Part shown: positions 18,701 through 27,700 of the stretch, one piece after another
Layout: every line of letters begins with the position of its first letter
Numbering within the stretch: position 1 is the stretch's first letter
DNA from: Gordonia malaquae NBRC 108250
GTDB taxonomy: Bacteria; Actinomycetota; Actinomycetes; Mycobacteriales; Mycobacteriaceae
DNA length: 64,000 bases
Direction: 5' to 3'
Assembly (NCBI RefSeq): GCF_000344135.1
Contig: NZ_BAOP01000002.1
Location: 124,001 to 188,000 of the forward strand
Notes under the pieces: generated by a model
What the model was told of the DNA's origin: nothing
Seen by the model: only the letters and a program-made list of their open reading frames with translations
Database searches by the model: none
Program-made: the position numbers and the translations under genes

Positions 18701-21700
18701 ACGTGCGGAACCATGTGAGCGGCGAGCCGGTGTCCGGCCTCGGCGAGCACCGCGCCGGTGTCGATCGTCTGGCCTGCGGCCGGAACGAGGTAGGCGACGA
18801 GCCTGCTGCGGCCGGAGACGTCCTTCGCGCCGATGACGACTGTCGAGTCGACCGACGGAAGCGACTGCAGGACCGCTTCGATCTCGCCGAGTTCAACACG
18901 TTGACCGTTGATCTTGACCTGGTGGTCGGCGCGGCCCGCGAACTCGACCTCTCCCCGGCTGTTCACGCGTACGAGGTCGCCGGTGGCGTACATCCGCGCG
19001 CCCGGGGTGCTCGAGAACGGGTCGGCGACGAATGCGCCCGACGTCTGACCCGGTCGTCCGAGGTAGCCGCGAGCGAGAGAGTCGTCGGATGCGAGGTACA
19101 GCTCCCCGACCACTCCGCGGGGCACCTGATGCAGGCGGTTGTCGAGGACGTACGCGGCGAACCCGCGGACCGGATGTCCGATGGTGACCGGCTGCCCCGG
19201 AACCGAGACACCGGTCAACGACCAGACCGTGGCCTCGGACGGGCCGTAGAAGTTGTACATGGTGCGGGTCGCGCCGGTCGGTGTGGTGCGGGTCGCGCCG
19301 GTCGGTGTGGTCCAGCGGTTGATGAGTTCGGGCGGGCACGCCTCACCGCCGGTCACCAGGTTGCGGATGGTTCGACCGCGCGCCGGGTCGACGGTGGCGA
19401 GGACTGTGGGAGTGATGAGGGTGTCTGTGACGGCGTCGCGGTCGAGGACGCGGCCGAGGGCGTCGCCGGCGTACTCGGAGGCGGGAGCGATCACCAGGGT
19501 GTGGCCGAGTCCGATCGACCACATCATCTCGAGTACCGATGCGTCGAAGCTGGGTGATGCGACGTGGAGGACACGTGTGTCGGGCGCGTCGGCGGGAGTC
19601 CCGCTGACCTCGCGGAACTGGTCGATGAAGTTCGCCATACCCCGGTGGCTCACGCCGACGGCTTTGGGTCGGCCCGTGGATCCGGACGTGTAGACGAGAT
19701 AGGCGAGATTGTCGACGGAGACGGCCGTGACGGGAAGCGTCGCGGTCGCACTCGACGAGCCGGTTGCGAGGGAGTCGACGTCGATCCACTCGCAGTCGCC
19801 TTCCCCGAGGCGGGGGCGGGTAGCGGCGTCGGTGAGGCCGAGGCGCACACCGGAGTCGGAGACCATGTAGTCGATGCGATCCTGGGGGTACGCCGGGTCG
19901 ATCGGCACATACGCGGCACCGGATTTGATGACGCCGAACACGGCGACGACGGAGGCGATCGAGCGTTCGAGGCCGACCGCGACAACGTCGTCGGGACGCA
20001 CTCCCCGACCGATCAGGGTGCGCGCGACGGCGTCTGTGCGTTGATCGAACTCGCCGTACGAGACGGTCTGGCCGTCGCAGATCAGCGCCGGGTGGCTCGG
20101 ATCGACATGACGTGCGGCGAGGAGGTCGGGAAGCGGTGCCGGCACGCTGGCGCCACCGTCGATCGCCGGAGTGGTGCCGCCGACGGAATTGCGCGACTTC
20201 ACCACGCGAGGTGTTCCGACGAGGTCGATGTCGCCGGTCGCGATCGCCGCGTCGGTGATCATCGCCGCGATCACCTGTACCCAGGCGTCGGCGATCAGCG
20301 CGACGGTCGCTTCGTCGAAGAGCGTGGTGGCGTACAGGAAGTCGGCCCGCATCGGACGTTCCGCGGTCGCCTCGGACACCGCCACGGTGAGGTCGAACTT
20401 CGCGAACGCCTCTGCGGTGCTCAATGGGGACGCGGTCAGTCCGGGGAGTTCGATGGGGCCGAGATCGGCCCGATTGTTCGCGGCCGTGTGGGTGAACGCG
20501 ATCTGCACGAGCGGCTGGTGCGAGGTGGACCGTTCCGGCGCCAGATCGTCGATGAGGTCGTCGAACTGGACGTCGGCGTTGGCGAAGGCGTCGAGGTCGA
20601 CGCTGCGCACCTCGTCGAGGAAGTCGGCGACGGTCTGTGCGGAGTCGACTGGGGTGCGCAGGACGAGGGTGTTGACGAACATGCCGACGAGGTCGTCGAG
20701 GGCGGCGTCGGTGCGGCCGGCGATGGGTGAACCGATCACGACGTCCGTCGTGGAGGCGAGTCGGGCGACGGTGATGGCCAACGCTGCGTGCGTGACCATG
20801 AATCCGGTGGCGCCGTGCGCACGTGCGAGTCGGTCGACGCCTGCTGCGAGCGCCTCGTCGACGTCGACGCTCAGGACGGCGCCCGCCGTGTCGAGCACGG
20901 CCGGGCGGGAGCGGTCCATCGGGAGATCGGTGACGGCGGGCAGGTCGACGAGCTGTTCGCGCCAGTATGCCGTCTGCCTCCCCAACGGGGAGGTGACGTC
21001 GTCGGAGCTGCCGAGCACGTCGCGCTGCCAGAGCGCGAAGTCGGCGTACTGCACGTCCAACGGCGGCTGGGGCTCCGCAGCGGCACCGGTTCGCCGCAGG
21101 TAGGCCGCCAGGAGGTCACGGACGAACACCGGCGTCGACTCGCCGTCGAACGCGATGTGGTGCGCCGTGATCACCAAGTCGGCGCCGGTCTCGGTTTGCC
21201 GGAAGGCGCCGCGGATCGGGAGGTCGGCACTGACGTCGAAACCGCGTGACGCCGATTCGACGAGCCCGTCGAGGTCTGCGGACTCCGCCCACACGAATGC
21301 GGCGCGCGCCTGATCTGCGCCGAGCACCTGTTGGAACGGTCCATCGGTGTCGGACGGGTAGATCGTGCGCAACACCTCGTGGCGCTCCAGCACGTCGCCG
21401 AGTGCGTCACCGAGAGCGGGGAGATCGATCTCTCCGCTCAGTGCGAGTCCCATCGGGATGTTGTAGGCGGCGGAGTCGGTGTCGAACTGGTTGATGAACC
21501 ACATGCGCTGCTGCGCCGTCGACAGCGGTAGCCGTTGTGGGCGTTCGCGGGAGGTCAGTGCCTCCACGCTGCGCCCGCGACCGGAGAGCGCCGCTGCCAG
21601 CTCGCGGACGCTCGGTGCGTCGAAGACGTCGCGGACGGTCACATCGACGTCCAGAGCGGCTGCTATCCGTGCTGCGAGTCGAGTGGCGGCGAGCGAGTTT

Positions 21701-23334
21701 CCGCCGAGGTCGAAGAACGATTCGGCTGCGCTGACTCGATCCGCGCCGAGCACCGCCGCGTACACGAGGGCGATCTGTGTCTCGACACCCTCGGCCGGTT
21801 CGACGTGTTCAGCGGCGACCAGCTCGGGTGCGGGCAGCTTCCGGCGGTTGACCTTGCCCGCGCTGCCCAGTGGCATCTCGTCGAGGGTCATCCAGACGGT
21901 GGGACGCATGTACTCGGGCAGTCGCGCGGCGACGACGGCCTTGACCGCGTCGACGTCGACGGTTCGCGGAGCGAGGTACGCGACGAGTTGGTCGCCCGCG
22001 GGCAGTTTCGCGACAGACGCTGCGGCGTGCACCACCCCGGGCGCGGACGACACGACGGCCTCGATCTCGCCGAGTTCGAGTCGCTGGCCGCGAAGTTTCA
22101 CCTGGAAGTCGGTGCGGCCGAGGTATTCGATCCGTCCCGCGGAGTTCCAGCGGACCAGATCGCCGGTTCGGTACAGGCGGTCGCCCGGCTCGCCGAACGG
22201 GTCGGCGACGAACCGTTCGGCGGTGAGGTCGGGTCGTGCCGCGTAACCACGTGCGAGCTGCACTCCGCCGAGGTACAGCTCACCGGGGACACCGCGCGGC
22301 ACCAGCTGGAGCCGCGGGTCGAGGACGAATGTGCTGGTGTGCGGAACGGGAACGCCGATGGGGACGGTCGGGTCGTCGACGGTGACCTGCTGTGCGGTCA
22401 CGTCGACGGCGGCCTCGGTCGGCCCGTACAGGTTGTGCAGTTCGAGCTGCGGGAGGGCCGTCAGCACGGCCCTGGAGACGGCTGTGGTGAGGGCTTCTCC
22501 CGAGGTGAACAGGACCCGAAGAGACGTGAGGTCGGTCAGCCTCTCGCCGAGCACATCGGCGAATGCCGAGAGCATCGACGGCACGAAGTGAATCGCGGTG
22601 ACACTCTTCGACTCGATCACGTCCGCGATGTACGAGGGATCGCCGTGGCGGTCGGGTTCGGCTACCACCAGTGTCGCGCCGACGGTGAACGGCAGGAACA
22701 GCTCCCACACCGACACGTCGAACGTGACCGGTGTCTTCTGCAGGAACACGTCGGTCGCGTCGAGGGAGTACCAGTCGCGCATCCATTCGAGGCGGTTGAC
22801 GATCGCGCGATGCGAGACCGTCACGCCCTTGGGACGTCCCGTCGATCCCGAGGTGAACAGGGTGTACGCGGCGTGATCACCACGCAGAGGGCTGATGCGG
22901 TCGGCGTCGGTGACCGGTGCGGCGGTCGCCGAGTCGAGGTCGACGGCCGTGTCGGCATCCACCTCGACGAGTTGCACCGCCCCGAGGCCCGCGGGGAGCA
23001 CGGCGCCCGCTTTGACCAGGGCGATCTTCGCCGCAGATGTGGACAGCAGGTACTCCACGCGGTCAGCCGGCGCGTCGGTGTCGACCGGCATGTAGTGGCC
23101 GCCTGCCGCGGTGACCGCGTGGATGGCGACGAGGAGTTCCACTGAACGAGGCATCACGACGGCGACGGCCACGTCGGGCCCGACGCCCTCGGTGATCAGC
23201 TGACGGGCGAGCACGCTGACACGTCCGGCGAACTCGCGTTGCGACAGTCGCCGATCGCCGAAGACCAACGCCGTCCGGTTCGACGACGTTGCTGCGAGCC
23301 CTACCACGTTCGGCACCTGCTCTGTCTCCTTCAC
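9781..23334 (-). CDS. Terminal NRPS: A-T, C-A-T-E, C-A-T, C-A-T-TE
   Basis: A 4,517-residue synthetase that adds the last four residues and releases the peptide. It starts directly with an adenylation domain; the condensation domain of that module is the C-terminus of the upstream protein. The start GTG at 23334 overlaps the upstream stop (GTGA). Carrier serines lie near residues 545, 1618, 3128 and 4200, the epimerase HHLAVDAVSW near 1795, and C-domain HHxxxDG motifs near 725, 2282 and 3315. The thioesterase has GWSIGG with Ser4332. Predicted residues are Ser, D-X, X and Thr. The second and fourth A domains carry short tandem duplications in the same loop. All condensation and epimerisation motifs look intact. 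Confidence 0.95.
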   Translation of the reverse strand: MKETEQVPNVVGLAATSSNRTALVFGDRRLSQREFAGRVSVLARQLITEGVGPDVAVAVVMPRSVELLVAIHAVTAAGGHYMPVDTDAPADRVEYLLSTSAAKIALVKAGAVLPAGLGAVQLVEVDADTAVDLDSATAAPVTDADRISPLRGDHAAYTLFTSGSTGRPKGVTVSHRAIVNRLEWMRDWYSLDATDVFLQKTPVTFDVSVWELFLPFTVGATLVVAEPDRHGDPSYIADVIESKSVTAIHFVPSMLSAFADVLGERLTDLTSLRVLFTSGEALTTAVSRAVLTALPQLELHNLYGPTEAAVDVTAQQVTVDDPTVPIGVPVPHTSTFVLDPRLQLVPRGVPGELYLGGVQLARGYAARPDLTAERFVADPFGEPGDRLYRTGDLVRWNSAGRIEYLGRTDFQVKLRGQRLELGEIEAVVSSAPGVVHAAASVAKLPAGDQLVAYLAPRTVDVDAVKAVVAARLPEYMRPTVWMTLDEMPLGSAGKVNRRKLPAPELVAAEHVEPAEGVETQIALVYAAVLGADRVSAAESFFDLGGNSLAATRLAARIAAALDVDVTVRDVFDAPSVRELAAALSGRGRSVEALTSRERPQRLPLSTAQQRMWFINQFDTDSAAYNIPMGLALSGEIDLPALGDALGDVLERHEVLRTIYPSDTDGPFQQVLGADQARAAFVWAESADLDGLVESASRGFDVSADLPIRGAFRQTETGADLVITAHHIAFDGESTPVFVRDLLAAYLRRTGAAAEPQPPLDVQYADFALWQRDVLGSSDDVTSPLGRQTAYWREQLVDLPAVTDLPMDRSRPAVLDTAGAVLSVDVDEALAAGVDRLARAHGATGFMVTHAALAITVARLASTTDVVIGSPIAGRTDAALDDLVGMFVNTLVLRTPVDSAQTVADFLDEVRSVDLDAFANADVQFDDLIDDLAPERSTSHQPLVQIAFTHTAANNRADLGPIELPGLTASPLSTAEAFAKFDLTVAVSEATAERPMRADFLYATTLFDEATVALIADAWVQVIAAMITDAAIATGDIDLVGTPRVVKSRNSVGGTTPAIDGGASVPAPLPDLLAARHVDPSHPALICDGQTVSYGEFDQRTDAVARTLIGRGVRPDDVVAVGLERSIASVVAVFGVIKSGAAYVPIDPAYPQDRIDYMVSDSGVRLGLTDAATRPRLGEGDCEWIDVDSLATGSSSATATLPVTAVSVDNLAYLVYTSGSTGRPKAVGVSHRGMANFIDQFREVSGTPADAPDTRVLHVASPSFDASVLEMMWSIGLGHTLVIAPASEYAGDALGRVLDRDAVTDTLITPTVLATVDPARGRTIRNLVTGGEACPPELINRWTTPTGATRTTPTGATRTMYNFYGPSEATVWSLTGVSVPGQPVTIGHPVRGFAAYVLDNRLHQVPRGVVGELYLASDDSLARGYLGRPGQTSGAFVADPFSSTPGARMYATGDLVRVNSRGEVEFAGRADHQVKINGQRVELGEIEAVLQSLPSVDSTVVIGAKDVSGRSRLVAYLVPAAGQTIDTGAVLAEAGHRLAAHMVPHVAVVLDELPLTPGGKLDRRALSLRAPDELDGVLGGDNDIVAPASAAEEALAAIVSGLLGRDRVGVTDSFFGMGGDSIMSIQLASAARAAGIELTPREIFEHKTVRGMARAAAAGAIRLPMIDEPGGAPTGSMPLPPIVSWLIDASPTPTDLNDFNQAMVLTAPDGLTVDRLAAVLGAVVDAHPMLSAVLERGVDGHWTLTSGGPFDPASAMSTADDIVAAHAADASRLDPSAGAMVRASIVGDRVVLTVHHLAVDAVSWPILIEDLVTAWAHHSTSQPVSLRSEVSSARAWATALDAHAADRAGELDYWLARAPHTANPLDSARGAGRGVEKGAYSATESLVHRVEPAIAAPLVSEVPDAFGGATTDVLLAALATAVRDWQSAVGIADDGPVAILSEGHGRYEDVLADAEKPTRADLSRTVGWFTTIAPILVDPALDPVHAVKAVKEERLAQPGHGVGYGLLRYRASTELSTRPLPSIAFNYLGGSGTVVDGPEPAESAQDVGFLPAPDAPFLPSVIDSGLEAMAPLVINASTVAGPDGPTLSADFRYSSTILSGDDVRQITENWTRTLAEIVAASRTDVGLSPSDVPGSGVTQTDLDTISAAHPGCDIWPLTPLQRGLYFQSQLAGADAVDVYVTQAVLHLDGDVDTDRLHRATNDLLAHHRSLRSAFVQTSSGAVVAVVPERVDVPWRVVEVDDSAQTAHIAAAEKLVPFDMSVAPLLRVVLVGHPDGASVVITNHHILFDGWSGPLVMADLLALYATGAAYTGLAGSSGNDFADYARRVGRADHEAGLDAWRDVLAPIAEPTLVAAQVEATADTMPRDLRVPLGADLTEAIEGLSRRSGATVSTVLQFAWALLVSRYTGNRVVTFGETVSGRPADLDGVESMVGLFINTLPAVVDVDPNAQAVDVLAALQADKVKVLDHQHIGLPELTALTGLPTLFDTLTVYESYPVDTDSLENADTESMGAGLTIRGAEVTDATHYPLNLGAAPTADGILLTLKYMPAAFSDGQAQVFADALGQILTVIAADPERRVGDIPLVAHESLAGAVLPPPADAVSPARFVDMLAARDLDPAHPAIIAGDEVISYAEFEARTNRVARRLIAEGVGAGDVVAVVIDRSVESVTAVWGAVKTGAAFVAIDPTHPDERIAGMLDDTRSPIGITVPGHVDRLSGFDTRWLLVDDLAASGVGEDDVTDAERNGIVHLDDLAYLIFTSGTTGRPKAASNINRGLATLADRLAQITGTRTDHEHTRILHLSSPSFDASFFEMIWALGAGHTMVVSPASDYAGPALDTILREHRITDLVLTPSVLATLDVGNAVDLRNLIVCGEACPQELSDEWTSAGKNMFNFYGPSEATVISSTATLRPGKPVNIGTSVRGFTGYVLDSRLQPVPHGFVGELYLSAPAGLGRGYLRRHGLTAERFVADPFAGDGGRMYATGDLVRINDAAELEFAGRADFQVKIAGQRIELGEIETVLREQPGVVSAVVVGIGEPANALAAYVVGGDLTVDDLRTAARHRLPAFMVPASIMVIDEIPINNVGKLDRRALPAPEFADAEHVAPTTPDEETVAAVFADVLGTDLVSVTASFFDLGGNSLSATRLVARVSEALGVDVSVRDVFGSPSVRDLVAEVSGNRAALEAITAVHPRPERIPVSFAQQRMWFINQLQPDAATYNVPAVVSLSGPLDAEALHAALLDVIGRHEVLRTSFPSDDGVPFQQVHDIATAKEMLDWRVVTDTSEVERVVTAGFDLARGLPIRGRLLTTGDDEHVLALVAHHIAADGESVRPLVADLISAYAARSENRAPVFVPLDVQYADFALWQHRVLGSPDDPRSVLGGELAYWTDRLAGLPDVLRLPTDRPRPEVASHRGATVPLRVPADVAARVAAFAAQRSVTPFMVIHTALAAVLARLSGECDVAIATPTAGRGRREIDPLVGMFVNTLVLRTTMDPDDSFDGLLTRARAADVDAFAHATVPFEAIVEAVNPTRSEAFSPLAQVILSFGDSGDSGPVELGDLTVRPVDAPEKPAQFDLAVELAAGSGDWTGSLIYATELFDASTVARFADMFVTALDAGATAPSTPVSALVLGDGPADLPAPNVDTVNAGRSLVGLFADTVAEHGSNSAVSDGARALDYTELNARSSAIAASLQHTGVLPGDLVAVATDRSVDLASSILGVLKVGAGYLPLDTSNPEDRLRFIVEDAMPSAVIVDASTAGLGLWSSLPPQVAVVTVDDLVERGTGADVDPPTIQPDARAYVIYTSGSTGRPKGVEVTHRDVVTLMDAAADDFVFESTDVWTMFHSYAFDFSVWELWGPLLTGGRLVVVDRLLARDPGAFVRFCADESVTVLSLTPSAFYQFAQARRDVGDVDLSLRYLVFGGEELNFEYVRRWFDDFPAGSPSVATRSPSGVEGPVLVNMYGITETTVHVTFRELDPATVRADDASFVGRPLSSLGLCVLDSHLRPVPDGVVGEMYVTGGQLAQGYLNRPGLSSERFVANPFGPAGSRMYRTGDLARRVGDDIAYLGRGDAQVQLRGYRIEYGEIETAMAAADGVTGAAASVVDMPGRGEQLIGYVVTDVVVDAAAIRAAVGRAVPAYMVPDAIVAVDDLPLTANGKLDRGALPVPNASDAVTSVDYVAPANPVETAIAEVFADLLGVERVSATASFFDVGGNSLSATRVRSRLSERNGLVVELAWLFSDPTPRELARRLQEGGAEANDVVIALRSDGSRAPLFCVHPAGGLAWFYGGLLPYLPDRPVYGLQDPHVVAGEDSFTDIAELADRYVDEIRAVQPEGPYNILGWSIGGVIAFAMANRLEREGESVGYLGVMDAQPDDPESIAAAVQARAERTGADADEMATDEVMDVLGGWRTLFDLDDDVTAESTEDLTELIRSQIAGMGLFGEGQVEAIMDSFASAPDLAVTLRPEPFAGRVQVFVATADKADPESVAGAWAPHVEGVDAHYVQTHHLGMTDAESLAVIGPVIDRALE
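9784..10600 (-). other. Type I thioesterase domain
   Basis: About 270 residues after the last carrier domain. It begins APLFCVHPAGGLAWF (oxyanion strand), has the nucleophile elbow GWSIGG with Ser4332, an Asp in GVMDAQ and a His in THHLGM near the end, completing the catalytic triad. It would release the peptide from the last carrier by hydrolysis or by cyclisation onto an internal Thr or Ser hydroxyl; the sequence does not decide which. It is the only release domain in the window. Confidence 0.92.
11514..11546. repeat. 21-bp-spaced direct repeat in module 15 A domain
   Basis: CGCTCGGGGAAC occurs at 11514-11525 and 11535-11546, a 21-bp period and so in frame. It encodes SPS...SPS inside a loop just before the A5 motif, where module 4 has no insertion. 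It looks like an in-frame slippage duplication. Confidence 0.6.
13786..16934 (-). other. NRPS module 14: C(DCL)-A-T
   Basis: The C domain has the DCL pattern: WPLTPLQRGLYFQSQ and HHILFDGWSG near 16490. This fits a donor epimerised by module 13. The A-domain pocket reads DAFVICFVI(K), which matches no code I know. Its A3 loop is atypical, TSGTTGRPKAASNIN instead of TSGSTGRPKGV, although the lysine is kept and the other core motifs (YGPSE, ATGDLVR, GKLDRRALP) are present. The residue is unassigned. Confidence 0.75.
16935..21547 (-). other. NRPS module 13: C-A-T-E
   Basis: C domain with HHIAFDGES near 21160. The A-domain pocket is DALLVGFVW(K), unassigned but hydrophobic. The carrier carries GGDSIMS, the form seen before every epimerase here. 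The epimerase has HHLAVDAVSW near 17950 and RTVGWFTTIAPI, so a D-residue is expected. The A domain has an 8-residue perfect tandem duplication before A5. Confidence 0.8.
19261..19308. repeat. Perfect 2 x 24-bp in-frame tandem duplication in module 13 A domain
   Basis: Two identical 24-base units encode TTPTGATR twice, at about residues 1343-1358 of the terminal NRPS. They lie between the A4 region and the A5 motif NFYGPSE. The closest paralogue, module 14, has a shorter loop here. Identity of the copies implies a recent event. Confidence 0.95.
21548..23334 (-). other. NRPS module 12: A(Ser)-T, with C in trans
   Basis: The A domain starts within the first 20 residues of the protein. Its pocket is DVWHFSLVD(K), the serine code known from EntF. 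The carrier has FFDLGGNSL. The missing C domain is the C-terminal domain of the 13,292-residue protein, so this module forms across two polypeptides. Confidence 0.88.
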
Positions 23335-24777
23335 TTGTCGGTCTCGGTCGGTCGGTTGTCTGTCAGGCGGGGGTCGATCATCGTGGCGAGGGTGACCTCC
23401 GGCCGTGCCCGCGACGGTGCTCCCGTCGACCAGTCGACGAGTTCGTCCGCCTCACCGTCGGCGAGGAGCGGCGCCGCGCCCACCGGGGCGTACGGCGACG
23501 CGGTCAACGCGTCGAGCAGCGCCACGAACCGTCGGGCGGTTGCCGTGACGGTGACCTCGTCGTACAGGTCGGTCGCGTAGACCAGGTTCAGCCGCCAGTC
23601 TCCTCCTGGTACGGCTGCCACCGCGAACTGCAGGTCGAGTTGCGCGGCGACGGCGAGCGGTTCGAGAGGGGTCACCTCGATGTCCCCGCTGAACACGGGG
23701 CCGGTGGGGCCCGGTTGAACCATCGTCAGCATCACCTGGGCCAGTGGCGAGAACGCCTGGGACCTCGTCGGGTTCACCCTCTCCACGACGGCCTCGAACG
23801 GCACGTCGGCGTGCGCGAACGCTTCCAGGTCGACGTCACGGACCTCATCGAGCAGGTCGGCGAACGACATGCCCGGCTCGACTCCGGTGCGGAGCACCAG
23901 CGTCCCGGCGAACATGCCGACGAGATCGTCGAGCACCGATTGGCCGCGACCGGCGATCGGCGTGGCGACGGTGATGTCGTCGGTTGCCGACAACCTGGAC
24001 ATCAGCACTGCGAGCGCGGCGTGCACCACCATGAACGGGGTGACACCGTGATCGCGTGCGACGTCGGCGACCTTCGCACCGATGGGCGCGGAGATGTCGA
24101 CGCTCACCATCTCCCCTCGCCCGGATGCCACCGCGGGCCGCGGCCGGTCGGCAGGCAGGTCGATCACGTCGGGAACCCCTGCGAGGCGGTCCGCCCACTG
24201 CTCGAGTTGACGGCCGATCACCGACCCCGTGTCGGACGGGTCGCCGAGTACCCGGTGCTGCCACATCGCGAAGTCGGCGAACTGGACGGGCAGGTCCGTG
24301 AACTGCGGCGTCTCACCTCGACTGCGCGAGAGGTACGCGGTCACCATGTCGGTGACCAGGGGCCGCATGGATTCACCGTCACCGAGAAGGTGATGAAGCA
24401 CCGCGAGGAGGATCCACTCCCCGTTCGTGGACTGCAGGCGGACGCGGAACGGCACCGACCCGGACACGTCGAAACCGGTGGTGGCGGCCGCGAGGAGCTC
24501 CTCGTGGGTGTCGACGATCGCGATGTCGGGAACAGCGGCAGACGAATCGACCGGATGGATCCGTTGGTACGGTTCGCCCTCGTGTGCCGGGAACGACGTG
24601 CGGAGCACCTCGTGTCGCGCCACGACGTCGCCGATCGCGGTGCGCAATGCGTCGACGTCCAGGTCTCCTGTCAGTTTCAAGCCGATCGGGATGTTGTAGG
24701 TCGGCGCCTCGGGTTCGAGTTGACTGATGAACCAGATCCTCGACTGCGCGAACGACAGCGGAATCCGGTCGGGTCGG
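23331..24777 (-). other. C-terminal condensation domain of the giant NRPS (module 12 C)
   Basis: Complete LCL-type C domain with RIPLSFAQSRIWFISQ at its start and HHLLGDGES near 24380. It ends in a ~50-residue tail rich in Pro, Arg and Asp that replaces the usual C-A linker and ends NRPTETDK. It joins the growing chain to the Ser loaded on the next protein. Confidence 0.88.
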
Positions 24778-27700
24778 TCGACGATCGCGGTGACCGGGGC
24801 GAGTGCGGCGGCCCGATCGGCCACCGCGGCGGCGAGGTCGCGGGCCGACGGCGCCTCGAACACTTCGCGCACCGACACGTCCACGCCGAGGGCCTCCCCG
24901 ACGCGGCCCGCCACGCGGGTCGCCGACAGGGAGTTGCCGCCGAGATCGAAGAACGATGCGGTGACACTCACACCGTCGATCCCGAGCACGTCGGCGAACA
25001 CCGCGGCGATCGCTGCTTCCGTGTCGTTCGCCGCGGCGACGGACTCCTCGACGACGACTTCCGGCTCGGGCAGGGCGCGCTTGTCCAGCTTGCCGACCGG
25101 AGTGAGGGGCAGCTCGTCGAGCAGCGTGATCGTCGACGGCACCATGTAGGCGGGCAGTCGGGTCGCGAGGTGGTCTCGCAGGTCGGCGACGGTGACGTCA
25201 GTGGAGGCCACGACATAGCCCGCCAATGCCGTCGCGACCGAACCGCCCGTGCTGACGACGATCGCCGTCTCGACCGACGGATGCGACGCCAGGACCGCTT
25301 CGATCTCGCCGAGTTCGATACGCAGACCACGCAGTTTGACCTGATCGTCGCTGCGACCCGAGTACTCGACCACGAGGGCGCCCGCACGATCGACGACCCA
25401 CCGGACCACGTCACCGGTGCGGTACATGCGGTCGCCGGGCTCGCCGAACGGGTTCGCGACGAACCGTTCGGCGGTGAGGCCCGGGCGATCGAGGTAACCG
25501 CGCGACAGCGCACATCCGGCGACATACAGTTCGCCGGACACGCCGACGGGCGCCGGACGCAGGTTGGCGTCCAGCACCAGCAGGCCGACACCGCCGATCG
25601 GAGGTCCGAGGCGCACCGGCCGGCCCGCGGCCATCGGCTCGCTGATCGTGATGCCGATCGTGGTCTCGGTGGGTCCGTACAGGTTGCGGATGTCGGTGTG
25701 CGCCGACCACTGTTCGACGACGCCGTCCGGGACCGCTTCACCACCGGCCGCGAGCGACACCAGATCGGGCAGCGTCGACGCGTCGACGGTCGACAGGACC
25801 GTCGGTGTGAGGAACGTGTGCGTGATCTTCTGCGCCGCCATGAACTCGCCGAGCGCGGGACCGCCTACGGCGTCTGCGGGGCGGTACACGAGGGTGCCGC
25901 CGTTCCGCACCGCGAGGAGGTACTCGAGGACGGACGCATCGAAACTCGGTGATGCGAAGCCGAGCACCACCGGTGCATCGCCTGCGCGCAGGCGGACCGA
26001 CTCCTGGGCGCCGAAGTTCGCGAGACCGGAGTGCGTCACCGACACGCCCTTGGGCCTGCCGGTGGAGCCGGAGGTGTAGATGACGTACGCGGTGTTCGCG
26101 GTCCGGACCGGTCGCAGCAGTTCACTCGAGTCGATCGGGTCTCCGCCGAGCTCCGTGAGGTCGAAGCCCGACAGGTCGAACCAGTCGAAGCCCGTCGACG
26201 GCAACTGCCCCGACGCCGGTGTCCGCAGACCGAACGTGGCGCCGGAGTCCTCGACCATCGCGCGGACGCGGTCGGCCGGATAGTCCGGGTCGATGGGCAC
26301 GTACCCGCCGCCGGTCTTCGCGACCGCCCATACCGCGGTGAACAGTTCAACAGACCGCGGAATGGCCAGTGCGATCAGTGTCTCCGCGCCCGCACCCTGG
26401 CTGATCAGCGCTCGGGCCAGCCGGTTCGAGCGTTCGTCGAGTTGAGCGTAGGTGAGCGATCCACCGTCGGCGTCCGTCACCGCGACCCGGGCCGGATGGG
26501 CTGCGGCCGCCCCGGAGAACATGTCGGCCAACAGGACCGGCTCGGTGCCGTCGCCTCCGCCGACCGGCGTGAGACCTGCGGCCTGCTCGTCGGTCAGCAA
26601 GCTGATCGACGATGTCAGCGCCTGCGGGTCGGCGACCATCGACGTGAGGATCCGAACGATTGCGGCCGACAGCATCGCCGCCTGCTCGTCGTCGAACGCC
26701 GACGGCAGGTACTTGAGCTTCAGCGCGAGCAGATCGCCGGACATCATCGTCGCGAGGTTCAGCGGGTAATGCGTCGCATCGGTCGCATCGACGCCGAGGA
26801 TCTCGAGTCCCCCGGTCATCGATGCGTCTGCGGTCGACAGCGACTCGTTGTCCACCGGGTACGACTCGTGGACGGTGAGCGTGTTGAACAGCGTCGGCAT
26901 GCCTGTGAGCGCCGTGATCTGCGGGAGGCCGAGGTGCTGGTAGTCGAGCACCGACACCTTCGCCTGCTGGAGTCGCCCGAGCACCTGGGCGACGCTCGCG
27001 TGCGGATCCACGTCGACCACGGCAGGCAATGTGTTGATGAACAGGCCGACGATCGACTCCACGCCGTCGAGGTCCGCCGGACGACCCGACACCGTCTCGC
27101 CGAAGGCGACGACACGGTTGCCGGTGAGCCGCGACAGCAGAACGGCCCAGGCCGCCTGCAGCACCGTCGACAAGGTGACGCCCTGAGCGCGCGCCAAGTG
27201 TTCAACTGCCTTGGTCGCCTCCGCGTCGAGGGTGGCGGTGAGGTCGCGAGGCATCGCGTCCGACGACGCTTCGGCGCCCACCGCGACGAGGGTCGCGTCG
27301 TCGAGCGGTGCGACGACCTGCGCCCAGGCCGCGAGTCCGGCTTCCTCGTCGGTGTCCGCGATGTACCGGAGGTAGTCGCCGAAGCCGGTCCGCTGACCAT
27401 CCGACGGGGTTCCGGCCGCTGCGGTGAACGGCGACCCGGTCACGTACAAGGCCAGCACGTCGGCGAGGACCAGGGGTCCGGACCATCCGTCGAGCAGGAT
27501 GTGGTGGTTCGTGACCACCAAGCTGTAGCTTTCTGCCTGACGGACCACGACGAACCGGATGAGCGGCGGCGCCTCGAGGTCGAACGGGAGCAGACGCTGT
27601 CTGCGCGCGATGTCCTTCACGCGCTCGGCTGTGGCCTCGGCCGACTTCTCGTCGAGGTCGATCACCGACCACGGCAGGTCCACGTGATCGGGGACGACGG

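Noticed and set aside
23300..23400. The two NRPS frames as one gene broken by a sequencing frameshift
   Set aside because: The overlap is a clean GTGA, each side has its own terminal sequence and the joined linker would be far too long. The same overlap occurs at 63206-63209 and in the kinase genes.
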